From: Eutrigla gurnardus
Lineage: Eukaryota; Chordata; Actinopteri; Perciformes; Triglidae
Direction: 5' to 3'
Length of the DNA stretch: 64,000 bases
Assembly: GCA_963514095.1 (NCBI GenBank)
Contig: OY741272.1
Coordinates: 25,189,230-25,253,229 of the forward strand
Positions within the stretch are counted from its first letter, which is position 1. Each line of letters opens with the position of its first letter. Positions 9,701 through 19,751 of this stretch are shown piece by piece. Position numbers and translations under genes: made by a program. The notes beneath the pieces were generated by a model. The model saw only the letters and a program-made list of their open reading frames with translations, did not search any database and was not told where the DNA came from.

Positions 9701-12700
9701 CACAGAGATGGTGGTCAGATCCTCCTCATCCTCACTGCAGACAGAAAGTAATGTTATAGCACGAATGGAAACAACGCAGATCCAACACACAGAATGTCTA
9801 CAAACTGTGGCTCCACAGGGATGGTTTACCTTTTGAAGACATCTGATTGTGTGTGTTTCACAACATTGTTGGAAGGCCTCTGCTTCAAATGATTTGGATT
9901 CTGCAGAAATAAAACATTAAGTCATTCAAATTGAAGCATGAGATTCAGGGTTTTGGGATGGCTATTCTGGGCTCTGGTCATCACTTTCTATTCTTATAAT
10001 CTTTAAAAAAAAGAGGACATATGAAGTGTAGACAGGGGGGATTTAAATAATACAGTGTATTAAGTCCACTAAAATAAACATATTACATACCTGATAGCAT
10101 ATGTCCTTTTCATCCCGTAAATGTTTGTTTGTTTCCCTGAATAATATAAGATATTAAACAGTGAGAACCTGAAGGAGTTTTATAAAATGTACCTTTTACA
10201 CTATTTTCAACATAAAAGTATAGTGTATCTAATGAGCTTCTGTGACAAATGTACACCAAATCAATGAGCAGCACTGGTGCACTTTGTTTGCAATCAGTGA
10301 AAAAGCAACAACTGGTGTGCAAAATAGACAAACATTTTTTTCCCTATGTATACAGACTTTGAAATGTTCAGTTGTGGATGCGACATCGCTGCAAGAGTGA
10401 ACTTTTGCTCAATGATTTCAAATCAATCTGCTTCATCACTGAAAGCCTCACAACTTAAAATCATAAGCTAATTATCTGTGTCACGTCTCTGTATTGCATT
10501 TTGTTTTATAGGAGGAGCTGCACCTCTAGATCCGTACCTCAAAAGGTCCAGTTGTTTGAGGAGGCTCGCTCGCTCCCGCTGCAGTCCCTCAGTCAGTCTG
10601 TAGATTTCACTGTTGAACAACAACGAATATGAGACGGAGCATTATTCTCATCAAGAAACAGTATCACAGCATTCCAAACACAAGTTTGATAATGTATAAT
10701 ATCATAATATATAATAATATAATGAAGATTATTCATTGACGGTATAAATTGAGGAAGTAAGAATAGCTACAGCTCACATCTCCTTCTCCTCGTGAAGCCG
10801 TGTGGACTGCTCCTGCAGCAGACTCAGCTGGTCCTGTGCCAAGATCAGCTCTTGGCTGGTGAAGTCCAGCTCCCGTGCCAGCTCGTCATTCTTGTGCTTC
10901 AGCTTCACGTTCTCCACCTTGGTCACATGCTGTTCGCTGTGAAGCTCCTGGCACTGAACCTCAAACTGGTGTTCAAAACAGAAACGAGCAGAGCGAAGGC
11001 ACTTTGAGATTTGTCCGGTTTGGATCGGGATGTGCGTCATAGTGGTCCGCACGGGGATCAGGCCTATTTACCGAAGCAGTGCTGACCTTTCATTAAGTAT
11101 TATTGAATCATGTGTCCCATGAGTTACCCTCTGATCAAATACAATCTGTAACACTCTGTGTAGGAAGATAATAACGTCCGACTTTGGCGACTCCTCGGGG
11201 TGCACAGTCACACTATCTACTCCAGCCACTGTGCTCTCTAACCAGGATGGACTTAAGAAGACACAACACCTTTAAACAGCTGACTGCCTTTAAATACTCT
11301 CCAACAAACTGCTGTTGTAACGTTGAATTCACTGGTGAGCAGAACTCTACTAAATGCTTTTAAAGCGCGTTCAGCCTCTATGACACCGTGTGGACTGCTC
11401 TCAACAAACAGCTGACTTGTTAATTAGAAGCAATTAGAAGCTGTGCATAGAAGAAAAAGTCCTAGTTGGCGTGACCAGAATTAATTTCAGTGCACTAATG
11501 AGTGTTAAAGCCCCGGTACAAGTCTGTAAATGGAGGTGTGGCAGAACCTATTAACATCTAATAGTGTCTATCTATCAGCACAAGCCGTTACGGCTGAAGA
11601 AGCTCACTGGAGAACGATTAGATTGTAATTGATAAAACGTACCAAAAAAACAACAACTTCTGAGTATTAAAAGGAGGGTAATAACAGTTGTAATGAGCAT
11701 ACATACATACATGGAGTGTAACTAAGTACATCCACTACAAGTACTGACCTTAAGTGCAAAGTTACATACTTGACTGTTACTTAGTGCTTGAACATGATAA
11801 ATGTATGTGTAAGGCACTGGGCACTGATATCCATCACTGTGTTATATAGTTTTATGGGTGTGTTTATGGCCCTATATTAGCTTATTTACAGTATTCTGTT
11901 ATGTGTGTCTCACATGCTGCTGCTCTGACAGCTAGATTTCCCCTGTGCTATAACTGAAGTGAGAAACCGTGTGCAGTGCACTTTCTGAGAAATCCCATCG
12001 CTCACTCACCCTTCTCTGCTTCTGAAAGAGCTGCTCCAGCTCTTTCTCCTTACCAGACAGCTGCAGCTCCAGGTCTTGACAGCGAGACAGGAAGCGCTCA
12101 TAGTCCTTCGGTGCGGGGAGAAAAGAGGGAGGCGGGTGGACAAATTGCAAGGGTGATGAGGAAGATGAAGGTGTGTGTACACTATATGATGGAGCTAGGT
12201 TTGTACCTGCAACACAATCCTGTCTTTTTCACTCTTTATTTGCTGCTCCATTTCTTCGTAAAGGCGCTGGATCTCAACGTCGTGTGTCGCTGCTGTCCTG
12301 TATGAATACAAATCAGATGTGATGACATGCTGTGAGCCTCTCACAAAATAATTGCCTAGATTTAGTCTTAAGTCATACAGTATAAAAAGATGCCCGACCT
12401 CTTGAGAGCGCTCTCCATCTCCCTCTTCTCCTGGTTGGCCTCTAAGACCTGGGATGTCACTCTGGCAAGAAAGTCCTCAAAATTGGATAAAAGGTGAGGT
12501 TCATCTCGGCGCAGCCGGGCCCACAAACTACGCACATCGGCCGGACTGGAGGAGACAGAATGACGACGCAGCAGGAGTAAATAAGTGCAGCGTTGAAGTC
12601 AGTCTCTGTGATGAAGTTTGTAGATTTTGTTGTGATGTTTCACAAGAATTTTCCGATTCCGAGGAAACATAGAAAAATGTTTCAAAGGTAACAGGTTGAA

Positions 12701-15700
12701 ATTCAAGCACAGCAACATTCCAACACATAAACATACATAGAGGGAGCAGCTCAGGTACCAGATTGTGTTTTTTTAAAGGACATGCTGTTCTTTGCCTTGA
12801 AACATCTATTTATGATTGCAGCAAAAGAAAGTCTGACACTCCTAACATACCTGTCTGCTGCTGCTAATGAACTGAAAGACAGCAAAACACTGTGAATAAT
12901 GCACTGAAACGACATGCCAGACACCTAAAAACTGTGTGATGACAGAAAAGTAACACTTATGTAATCATGTTTCCACAAGAAACAATGTACAGTAGGCTGT
13001 GATAAGGTGAGGGAAAGTCAAACAAATCCCTGGAAGACTTTTCAACAGTGACGAATAACTCCTGTCCACGTCAATATCAGTTAGTGCTGCGCAGACGGAT
13101 CTGAACATCCAAATGTCATCTGAAGCCAGGTAGGCGGCGGGAACCAATAGGATGTGTATATCTAGCATCCACCTCCATAACTTTTGTTGAGCTGGAGTTG
13201 TTTGTTAAAGGTGAGTCGCGTCATGCATCTCATAAGCTCTCGTCATTATCCACTTTATCTTGCAGTCTAACAAAGCAAGGTATAAACAGACCTCAGCAAG
13301 GGTTTACTAATGGCCATTGAATATTGTGTGAAATACAGATGCCGATAATGTCACATTGATATTGATTCAGGCTGTCTGGAAGTGAAGCTTCGTCTCAAAT
13401 CCTATGTTTAATACTAAGGTTTAACACAATCCCATTAATGAGACTTGAATATTCCAGGAGTGGCACTCTAATACAGAGAGGCAGATCACAGGACCAGCTC
13501 TGCTTGAGAGTGGAAACTTCTGACTATGTTTAGTTTGCACAACTGATTACAGTCTCAGGCTAGGTCACTTAAAATGTGATTGAGACAGCGTGCAAAGATA
13601 TGACGTGGACCTAACGACACACGCTGTAAACACAAGAACACACGCACACATTCAGTACTCACTCCTCGAAGACGCTGTTGGCTCCGAGGCTCTCCATAAG
13701 CATGCGAAAGTGTTTCTCCTCTTCATCCACATCGACTCTCGCCAGGCTCTCCTCCCACTGGGTCTGGTACAGGACCTCAGCCGGGCTTTTGCAGGCTTTC
13801 TTCTCCCCCATGCCTTCCTCTATGGAAATCTTCTGACCGGATAAAAACTCACCTAGAAAAAGAAAATCAGCAGCTTAAGTGCAGAATCAAAACATCTGAG
13901 TACACCTGCTACTGATAAGAGTATTGTTTTAAATAGAAACGGACTCAAACACATACTGAAGCCAGAGGAGAACTCGTCCAGGGTTAAATATCCATTGCCG
14001 TCAGAATCAAGTGTATCAAATACGTTTTCCAACTCCTCCGCACTGAGAGGGAGCTCGGCGTTCAGCCTCTATTTAAAAGGACACAAAACACAGCTGCTAC
14101 TGGCAAGAACAAAGCATCAAGGACGTTAACAGTGGGAACAGTAAGGACAGTAATTAGTGCTGGGGCTATCATGTGCAGCAGAACAGTTGGCGGTTCATTC
14201 CCAGTTATTTTTACCAGTCAAAATTAGACTTAAGTAGCACGAATAAAACAGGATGCGACTTATATTCCAAATAGCCTCCTTCTCATTGTTGTTCTAAACA
14301 CAAAATGTGTAACACAGTGCTTCACAGTCCTACAGTTAAACACCTGGGATCTTCCCAGTGCAGCTAAAGTATTTAATGATTGACCACTGGGTAGCACCAC
14401 AGGAACAGCTGTCGGAGAGACTGGCAAAAGGCCTTTAACAGAATACTTTAAGCAGACGGAGACACTGCTGGAAGGAGAGACAGCTGCTCCTTAACCAAAG
14501 ATGTAATCCAAACGGACATGACAGTTTGAGAACCTCCCGAAAACAAACTCCTGACCATGACAGTAACTGCTGGATCTTTTACGAGAACACGGGCACGCCT
14601 CTGTAAGCACGAGTTTAATGCTGTGTTTACACTGCTGCAAAATGTTGACTGAGGCGAACCCCATACAATCCAGGGGAGGGACAGGGACAGGGACAGGGTA
14701 GCGTATGCGTAGGATTATCAGCTGTCCTTGTAAAGTGTTATCTAGGCTGAACATATCCCAAATGTCAGTAAACAGTAGAATTGTAAAAAGCCAGCCCGCT
14801 GGTGGTCACAGCGTGAAACATGTGAGCTCTGAAAACATTGTGACTGGAAATACTCTGTCAAATGTGCACTAAATGGAAACAGTAGCACTCACTCAGCTTG
14901 TGAAATCAAAGGACGTATGGCAAGTAAAACAAATATAACTAACGGACAAAAGCGCTGCTCTTTCATACCGATTTTACTCTCCACTGCAGATGGTCATATA
15001 AGTAGAATTGAAAAGGACTGGTCCGCTGTCCTGATCGCCATCTAATTTCCAAGCTGTTTTTTTTAAACACCAGATCAAAGCGTCCCCTGTCTATTTATGC
15101 TCATACGCATCCTACAAGTGTTTCATCAAAGGGTTAGCCACGGCAGGGATACATATCAGAGGGGCAAGTGAATCTGCACAACAATGTGAGTGGAGGAGTT
15201 GCATGACAAAGCCTCCGTCCCACTCTCTTTCATGCCGCTTTGAATAAGGTGCACATGTCCTGTTCAGCATCCTTAATGAGTGCACAGACAGTCCCTGCAA
15301 TCTATGCTCATTCTGGATTAACGAGGAGTTCATAGCTCTAAATGTGATGAAAATGTGAATGTGAAGCCCTGTCCATGTGGATTCTAAAAACGGGTCCAAA
15401 CAGCGCTGGTACGAAGTTTCTTACAATGCATTTCTGTCATTTTCTGTAGCAGCAAGAAGTTATTTTATATGAATTACTTCCATTCAACAAAAGGTGAATC
15501 TTTACAGTATTGTTAAAACATTAAAGTTCAGTCATGGCTGTCACAGTTTTATCAGCAGCCTCACCTGCATGTCACGTCGGGAGATGAAGCCCTTGTTTTC
15601 GTTGTCACACATCTGGAAAAACTCGTGGGTTTTCTCCACAACAGTGTTTTGTCCCACATCCCCCTTGTCACATTTGCCCGGCTCGCCGCCGCCGCCGCTG

Positions 15701-15777
15701 CTGCTTCCTCGCCTTTGCCATGTAGTCCGGGCCACCGCGGTGGTGGTCGTGGCACAAGGAGCGGTAAAAGCTGCCAT
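6667..15777 (-). CDS. cracr2a: cracr2a (EFCAB4B), EF-hand calcium sensor with C-terminal Rab GTPase domain
   Basis: Seventeen coding exons join without a frame break and encode about 724 residues (731 with the alternative donor of exon 11). Domains in order: EF-hand 1 at about 58-69 (loop starting DNENKG, with D rather than E at position 12); EF-hand 2 at 92-103 (DSDGNGYLTLDE, canonical); coiled coil about 190-385; acidic and proline-containing linker with TPTSPRGQPVGKE near 510-522; Rab domain about 535-700 with P-loop GNSSVGKT (544-551), WDTAGQE (591-597), NKTD (650-653) and ECSA (678-681); C terminus KKKSCC, a typical Rab geranylgeranylation site. CRACR2A is known to bind Orai1-STIM1 and regulate store-operated calcium entry; its long form is a membrane-bound Rab GTPase in T cells and other cells. 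The start is ATG 15777: its context is ACCATGG and an in-frame TGA lies at 15820-15822. The neighbour prmt8 is the same as in human. Confidence 0.95.
7189..7265 (-). CDS. cracr2a: cracr2a coding exon 16
   Basis: Acceptor tttccag, donor CAG|gtgagc, 77 nt. It encodes DCQMTFYECSAFSGHNV and on to MIHLA, with the G5 guanine-binding motif ECSA. Confidence 0.94.
7533..7634 (-). CDS. cracr2a: cracr2a coding exon 15
   Basis: Acceptor tttcacag, donor ACG|gtcagt, 102 nt in phase 0. It encodes EGAGEAIPIMLLGNKTDKEI and on to GERLAT, with the G4 motif NKTD. Confidence 0.94.
7919..8033 (-). CDS. cracr2a: cracr2a coding exon 14
   Basis: Acceptor ctgcag, donor AAG|gtaaga, 115 nt. It encodes YRSITKQFFRKADGVVVIYD and on to VRQWLTSVK, the switch II region and core strand of the Rab fold. 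Confidence 0.94.
8295..8376 (-). CDS. cracr2a: cracr2a coding exon 13
   Basis: Acceptor tcgtag, donor GAG|gtaaaa, 82 nt. It encodes GIDYSVKTIAVDNSQ and on to LQLWDTAGQER, with the G3 motif WDTAGQE that includes the catalytic-position glutamine. Confidence 0.95.
8868..8912. repeat. teleost interspersed repeat fragment
   Basis: The stretch tccatccatccattatctgt followed by aactgcttacccttg matches the very common fish repeat that reads tccatccatccat...accgcttatcc. It lies in a cracr2a intron. Confidence 0.5.
9037..9169 (-). CDS. cracr2a: cracr2a coding exon 12 (Rab P-loop)
   Basis: Acceptor gctaccag, donor TGG|gtacgt, 133 nt. It encodes EEGGPSPPDRLFKIVLVG, NSSVGKTSLLQRFCDDCF and on to SATV: the start of the Rab domain with the P-loop and the switch I approach. 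Confidence 0.95.
9383..9734 (-). CDS. cracr2a: cracr2a coding exon 11 (linker)
   Basis: Acceptor gtctgcag. Two in-frame donors are possible: AAT|gtaagc, ending the exon at 9383, and GCT|gtaagt, ending it at 9362 and adding VSKNATA. It encodes an acidic linker with RIISIEEDHLPHLLQD and TPTSPRGQPVGKE, both recognisable in vertebrate CRACR2A. I chose the shorter form because it gives the same spacing as I recall for human CRACR2A. Confidence 0.88.
9830..9900 (-). CDS. cracr2a: cracr2a coding exon 10
   Basis: Acceptor tttctgcag, donor AAG|gtaaac, 71 nt. It encodes NPNHLKQRPSNNVVKHTQSD and VFK, a basic, poorly conserved part of the linker. Confidence 0.85.
10091..10136 (-). CDS. cracr2a: cracr2a coding exon 9
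   Basis: Acceptor tattcag, donor CAG|gtatgt, 46 nt. It encodes RETNKHLRDEKDICYQ, the end of the coiled coil; both splice sites and reading phase fit. Confidence 0.92.
10538..10609 (-). CDS. cracr2a: cracr2a coding exon 8
   Basis: Acceptor ttcaacag, donor GAG|gtacgg, 72 nt. It encodes EIYRLTEGLQRERASLLKQL and DLL, coiled coil with heptad-like spacing. Confidence 0.92.
10778..10965 (-). CDS. cracr2a: cracr2a coding exon 7
   Basis: Acceptor gaacaccag, donor GAT|gtgagc, 188 nt. It encodes FEVQCQELHSEQHVTKVENV, KLKHKNDELARELDFTSQ and on to RLHEEKE, the central coiled coil. Confidence 0.94.
10966..12009 (-). other. cracr2a: cracr2a intron 6
   Basis: A 1.0-kb intron with no further exon seen. It contains a CATA simple repeat near 11699 and a teleost repeat fragment at about 11709-11795. 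Confidence 0.8.
11709..11795 (-). repeat. fragment of teleost AAGTACTT-type repeat
   Basis: The stretch tggagtgtaactaagtacat, followed by aagtactgaccttaagtgc, matches the end of a very common teleost repeat in reverse orientation. Related pieces occur at 37955-38420 and 50353-51415. Confidence 0.55.
12010..12105 (-). CDS. cracr2a: cracr2a coding exon 6
   Basis: Acceptor cgcaccgaag, donor AGG|gtgagt, 96 nt in phase 0. It encodes DYERFLSRCQDLELQLSGKE and on to LFQKQRR, coiled coil. Confidence 0.92.
12207..12297 (-). CDS. cracr2a: cracr2a coding exon 5
   Basis: Acceptor ttcatacag, donor CAG|gtacaa, 91 nt. It encodes RTAATHDVEIQRLYEEMEQQ and on to KDRIVLQ. The QRLYEEMEQQIK stretch is strongly conserved in CRACR2A. 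Confidence 0.94.
12399..12545 (-). CDS. cracr2a: cracr2a coding exon 4
   Basis: Acceptor tcctccag, donor GAG|gtcggg (weak), 147 nt. It encodes PADVRSLWARLRRDEPHLLS, NFEDFLARVTSQV and on to ESALK. EPHLLSNFEDFL is a conserved CRACR2A motif. Confidence 0.94.
12546..13662 (-). other. cracr2a: cracr2a intron 3
   Basis: A 1.1-kb AT-rich intron. I see no exon, RNA gene or clear repeat in it. Confidence 0.8.
13663..13852 (-). CDS. cracr2a: cracr2a coding exon 3
   Basis: Acceptor tttttctag, donor GGA|gtgagt, 190 nt. It encodes EFLSGQKISIEEGMGEKKAC and on to EEEKHFRMLMESLGANSVFE, the stretch after the second EF-hand. FRMLMESLGA is conserved. Confidence 0.93.
13957..14068 (-). CDS. cracr2a: cracr2a coding exon 2 (second EF-hand)
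   Basis: Acceptor tttaaatag, donor TCA|gtatgt, 112 nt. It encodes RLNAELPLSAEELENVFDTL then DSDGNGYLTLDEFSSGF, a canonical EF-hand loop with D, D, N, G and E at the expected places. Confidence 0.95.
14069..15564 (-). other. cracr2a: cracr2a intron 1 (between coding exons 1 and 2)
   Basis: A 1.5-kb intron. The only distinct element is a GGGACA tandem repeat at about 14673-14698. No other exon is seen. Confidence 0.8.
14673..14698 (+). repeat. (GGGACA) tandem repeat, possible G-quadruplex
   Basis: On the plus strand there are five G runs of three or four: GGGG, A, GGG, then GGG three more times with ACA spacers. It matches the G3+N1-7 quadruplex pattern and lies in a cracr2a intron on the template strand. 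Confidence 0.7.
15565..15777 (-). CDS. cracr2a: cracr2a coding exon 1 (start codon, first EF-hand)
   Basis: It starts at ATG 15777 in an ACCATGG context and ends at donor CAG|gtgagg, 213 nt. The first 45 or so residues are low complexity (TTTTAVARTTW, SSSGGGG). Then comes EKTHEFFQMCDNENKGFISR and RDMQ, the first EF-hand. Confidence 0.93.
15684..15708 (-). repeat. in-frame triplet repeat (Ser/Gly run) in cracr2a exon 1
   Basis: The plus strand reads gccgccgccgccgctgctgc; on the minus strand this encodes SSSGGGG. Such a run could vary in length between individuals. Confidence 0.75.
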
Positions 15778-15862
15778 GGTATTTGTGAGTCTGCCGATAT
15801 AAGAGCGTCGCCGTGTCCTTCACGTGAGCCGAGTACATACAGACGTGTGGAGGGAAGAGAAC
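15778..15862 (-). other. cracr2a: cracr2a 5' UTR, ATG-proximal part (inferred)
   Basis: A strong acceptor, ctcctctttctccag, ends at 15863 on the minus strand; a second candidate, ctctctcctag, would extend the exon to 15963. The segment contains an upstream ATG out of frame with the main one. An in-frame TGA at 15820-15822 rules out an N-terminal extension. Confidence 0.55.
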
Positions 15863-18714
15863 CTGGAGAAAGAGGAGCTTCACGCTGCTCTACATCAGAG
15901 GCTCTCACCAATGTCACAGATTGTCATCTCTTAGCAACCGCCTCTTTAATTAGTCGATGAAACCTAGGAGAGAGACAGAAGGAGAGTCTTCAGTTTGAAT
16001 CAGTACAACAAATAAAAAATAATTAAAAAATATAAATTGCATCAAGAACAAGTAATGGCAAAAATTAAGTAAATTATATTAAAAAAAATGTTCCACTGAT
16101 TGAACCTAATAAATCAGAATGAGACTTTCAAAAAGATATATCAACCACATCTCCAGCATATAAATATCTCAATAACACATGCATTCAAGCAACAGAGTTA
16201 AGAGACTTGATTAGTGAGTTTATAATTAGTTATGCTGGTAATTAGACATCCACATAAAAACAGCCAGTGAGCATCATTATGCAAACCTGTATGTTCATCG
16301 ATGTGGATTCTTGCTCTTCCTGACATCTCTCACACACACATTATCAGTCTGATTTAAATTCAGTCATGCATTGCCAAAAACATAGTGCCTCAAACAACTG
16401 CTGCTCTTCTCCCTTCTTCAGGGACGATGGCCATGGCTGAGATTAATGTCATCTGACAAGTAAAGCCAAAAAAAACAACAAAAAAAACAAAAAGAAAAGT
16501 TGTGGTAGGACGAGGAGGGTCTGGAAATATTGACTGATATAACTCAGTGAGCGTTGGGTTTCATGGGGACTACAGTTCTATGTGCAGCGGGATGGAAGAC
16601 TGCCTTCCCGGAGGCTGTTGTGCACCGTGAGTCGGCTTAGTCGATTCATGAACAAGCATCAGACAGTGTGGGTGCGTTGACCCACACAAATGAAGACATA
16701 TGGGACTGCTATGAGTCAGATGATATGTTCGACAGAGCCAGAGACATAATGCACACCCACCTTCCAACTACCTGCATGAATATAATCTGTATTTTTTTTT
16801 TGCTCACAAAGCTCACTGAAGCATTTTTAATTCATGCAGTCAATGTGAAATGGATTTTACTGTCCGTAGCTCACATTTGTATGTCAATCCTAAAATAAGC
16901 GTCTAAAAATGTATTTATGTGTATCAAACATTTAGTTTTTACCTGAAAATGAGTGGAAGCATTTTATTTGACTCAACATTCCTATAAAAAGTGCCACATT
17001 CTTCCAGCGACTCTTGCTATTAGTGAATATGTCATGCAAAGTTTGAGCCAAAACATTGTGCAACATATTGCGAGCATGACGAGCCTCACAAGGAAAGTCG
17101 CCAACTCACAATGACGGACAAACAGACAAAGTTTAAGCATGAGAGGAAATAAGAAAGGGAACTAAGGTGAATTGGTGTTTGGACAGAGTGATGTAGGCAC
17201 ACGAAAACAGATAACATGATTTAATCCATACAGACTGTCCTGTTGGCCAGAAGCCATAGAAAGGTTTATGGCTCCTTTGTTAAAACTTGGCGAGTGTATT
17301 GAAACAGGTGGTAAGTGACATTGTATTATTCAGTATACATGCTTCCACACAGATGTGAAAAGACATTTTGTCCAGTGACCACAGTCTTCTGTAAGTTTAG
17401 GGAATCAAATATTTGTACTGAATATTTGTAATTTTCCTTATCTTTTAAATGCTGGAGCTGAATGTTTTGCATGCAGGTACCTTATCTGCTTTAGGGTTTG
17501 ACTTGGAACAGCCGTTGGCTATCTGAGCTACAGCACTATTTTACAGCTAAGCAAAATATAGTCCAACCTCAAAACTAAAACCGTTTAAAGGGACACAAAC
17601 TAACAGAAAAGTACAAACATTTATGCAACGGCCTATCTGATAAAATGTACAGGATACTGCTCATGAGAAACATTTTAAGAAGACACTGACATCGCTGCCC
17701 GAGACTAGTTTGTGGTTTATAGCTGTGAAGACACCCCACTATCAACATCAATGCTGAGTTCCTGACAAGAACACATAACTAGCTGTACTGGACTACTGCA
17801 TATTGATGATTTACTTCCAAAAGACAAACATTGTGCATTGATGTCATGGTGAAATTAAAGTTTGTGTATAAAGTGCATATGATTATAAATTTGAGTGAAT
17901 GTAATAAAGAGACACTGTGAAGGTTTGGAGCATGCTGCAGGTAAAAGTAATATTTCAATACAATAAAAGATGGAGCTGCTGTGTCTCTTAAAGGCATCAC
18001 CAGTGGGGGGAAAAGTCATGATTTGTGTTTATGTGTTTATTACAATAATTTACGAGTTTTCATAAGTTCTGCAGTGAGATATTGTTGCATAAAATATTAA
18101 AACACAGCAGCTGTTTCCCCTAATATTTGTCTGACACGTTCATGTCAGGCTATTTCAAGTTGCCAAATTAAGCAACTCCACTTCCTGGAGAGAGAGCGAC
18201 AGAGAGAGAGAGAGACACACACACAACAAACCACAACATCGTCGTCGCCTGCAGCTACTGGGGGGTAACGTTTGTCTTCGTTGAATTGCAATGTGCCTGT
18301 TACACCTGTGAAGCTTTAATTGTTGACATCAGAAATGTCGTGAAAATAAGTCACAAAACGCTCCCGACATGTAAACAAAATGCCAGTTGGAGGGGGAGGG
18401 GAAGGGGGGGTCCAGTTTGACAATACACGTGTAACAAGATACAAAATCACTTCCTTCCCTGTAGTAATACTTTCTTTTATTGTGAAACTTCCTTGTGAGC
18501 CTCCTCGAAATTGTAGTATTTAAATAAACACTTTGAATAAAGTAAGTTGGCCTCGTTTACTAACTAATAACCTGCTTTTAACGCCATTAGGTAGCTTGAC
18601 GCAGTAGTTGGGACGTTAAGCTAACGGCGACAGGTTAGCTAAAGCGCCTCTACCGGTGTACACCGGCTCGTTAACGGACCGTTTAGGGGGAAACAAAAGG
18701 AAACGTTTACGTAC
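15863..18714 (-). other. cracr2a: cracr2a 5' intron (inferred)
   Basis: A 2.85-kb interval between the non-coding first exon and the ATG exon. It holds GA and CA simple repeats at about 18186-18226 and a G-rich quadruplex candidate at 18392-18410. No coding exon is seen. Confidence 0.5.
18392..18410 (+). other. G-quadruplex candidate near cracr2a promoter
   Basis: Plus strand GGGGG-A-GGGG-AA-GGGGGGG. The last run can be split to give four G3 tracts. It lies about 300 bp inside the gene from the proposed first exon. Confidence 0.55.
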
Positions 18715-18850
18715 CGGTGAGCGGGAAAGTGACATTCGGGTCGGAGGAGTTCATTGACTCGGTCTCTCTGTCAGCCTCGTCCGCCTTTAAAGTTGCCCCC
18801 GACTTGTTTACAAGTCAACTGAGTGTGAGTGGAGGAATTTTGACTTGACT
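18715..18850 (-). promoter_or_regulatory. cracr2a: cracr2a promoter region and non-coding first exon (inferred)
   Basis: A CpG-richer stretch ends on the minus strand at a good donor, CCG|gtacgt (18715). That fits a short non-coding exon spliced to the 5' UTR upstream of ATG 15777. The transcription start is not determined. Confidence 0.45.
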
Positions 18851-19480
18851 GACTGACGCGGGGCAAACCCGGAGGGAGGGGCTCCAACAAAGTCATCGCT
18901 GGTAACCATAGCAACACTGACAAGGAAGTCCACTCCCGCAGAAGCAGGCAAACGGCTTCTCACCCCCCTCAGTTGTCTTTCTTTTCTTGTTTGTGACGGT
19001 AGGAAACTTTTCTCAATCACATGACAGAAATGAAATGAAAGAAAGTTGTTTCCTTCTGTTGAACTGCATGGAAACTTTGCAATATGGTGCATTATGGTAT
19101 TAAAACAGTAAATTTGTGGTTTTGTATCAGTCCAAAGTAGTTGTTTCCACCTAAAACACCTCCATATATCCTAATAAAACTATCACCCCTGTAAGAAACC
19201 ACAAGTCAACATAGTGACGTGCGTTTGCTCAGTGTTCACAGTCTATTAAAAAATGTAAACAGCTGCTTCTCGCTTCTCCATTCACCCAGACTTTCTGGTT
19301 GGGGAACGGATCTATTGTCTTTGTGTTCAGTGTTGATGACGTGGTAATCACAAAGACATTTCATGCACCATGTGAACCAAACAAAGTCTCACTCATCTGG
19401 TGATCACAATGTGCTTTACTATGCTGTGACAAGAGTAGGATGTGGATTCAGTTGTTAAATTTCACTCATTAAACGCCTGG

Positions 19481-19536
19481 CTAGTTCGCTAGCCCGCTAG
19501 TTCGCTAGTTCGCTAGCCCGCTAGTTCACTAATTCC
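19481..19536. repeat. 8-bp tandem array with 24-bp higher-order unit
   Basis: Seven 8-bp units of ctagttcg (A) and ctagcccg (B) run in the order A B A A B A' A''. So a 24-bp A-B-A unit is present twice, then a degenerate unit follows. Confidence 0.95.
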
Positions 19537-19751
19537 ACCATGCTTTCATGCTTAAGTTACAAAATGAGCCCAACAGCAGGGGGAGATAACAGCTCCAACA
19601 CTGAAAATAAAGTTTCTAAAAATCCTCACCCTGGCTGGAGTTTTACAAAAGCTCCAGCCTAAAACACTTTTTATACACACGCCTGCACACGAAAGCATAA
19701 AAGAAGCTACACTTAATAAAATACGCGCGCGTACGCCTGTGCAAGGCCTCA

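Noticed and set aside
19716..19735. cgcgcgcgtacg alternating purine-pyrimidine stretch (possible Z-DNA)
   Set aside because: Too short and not near a mapped promoter; no further support.
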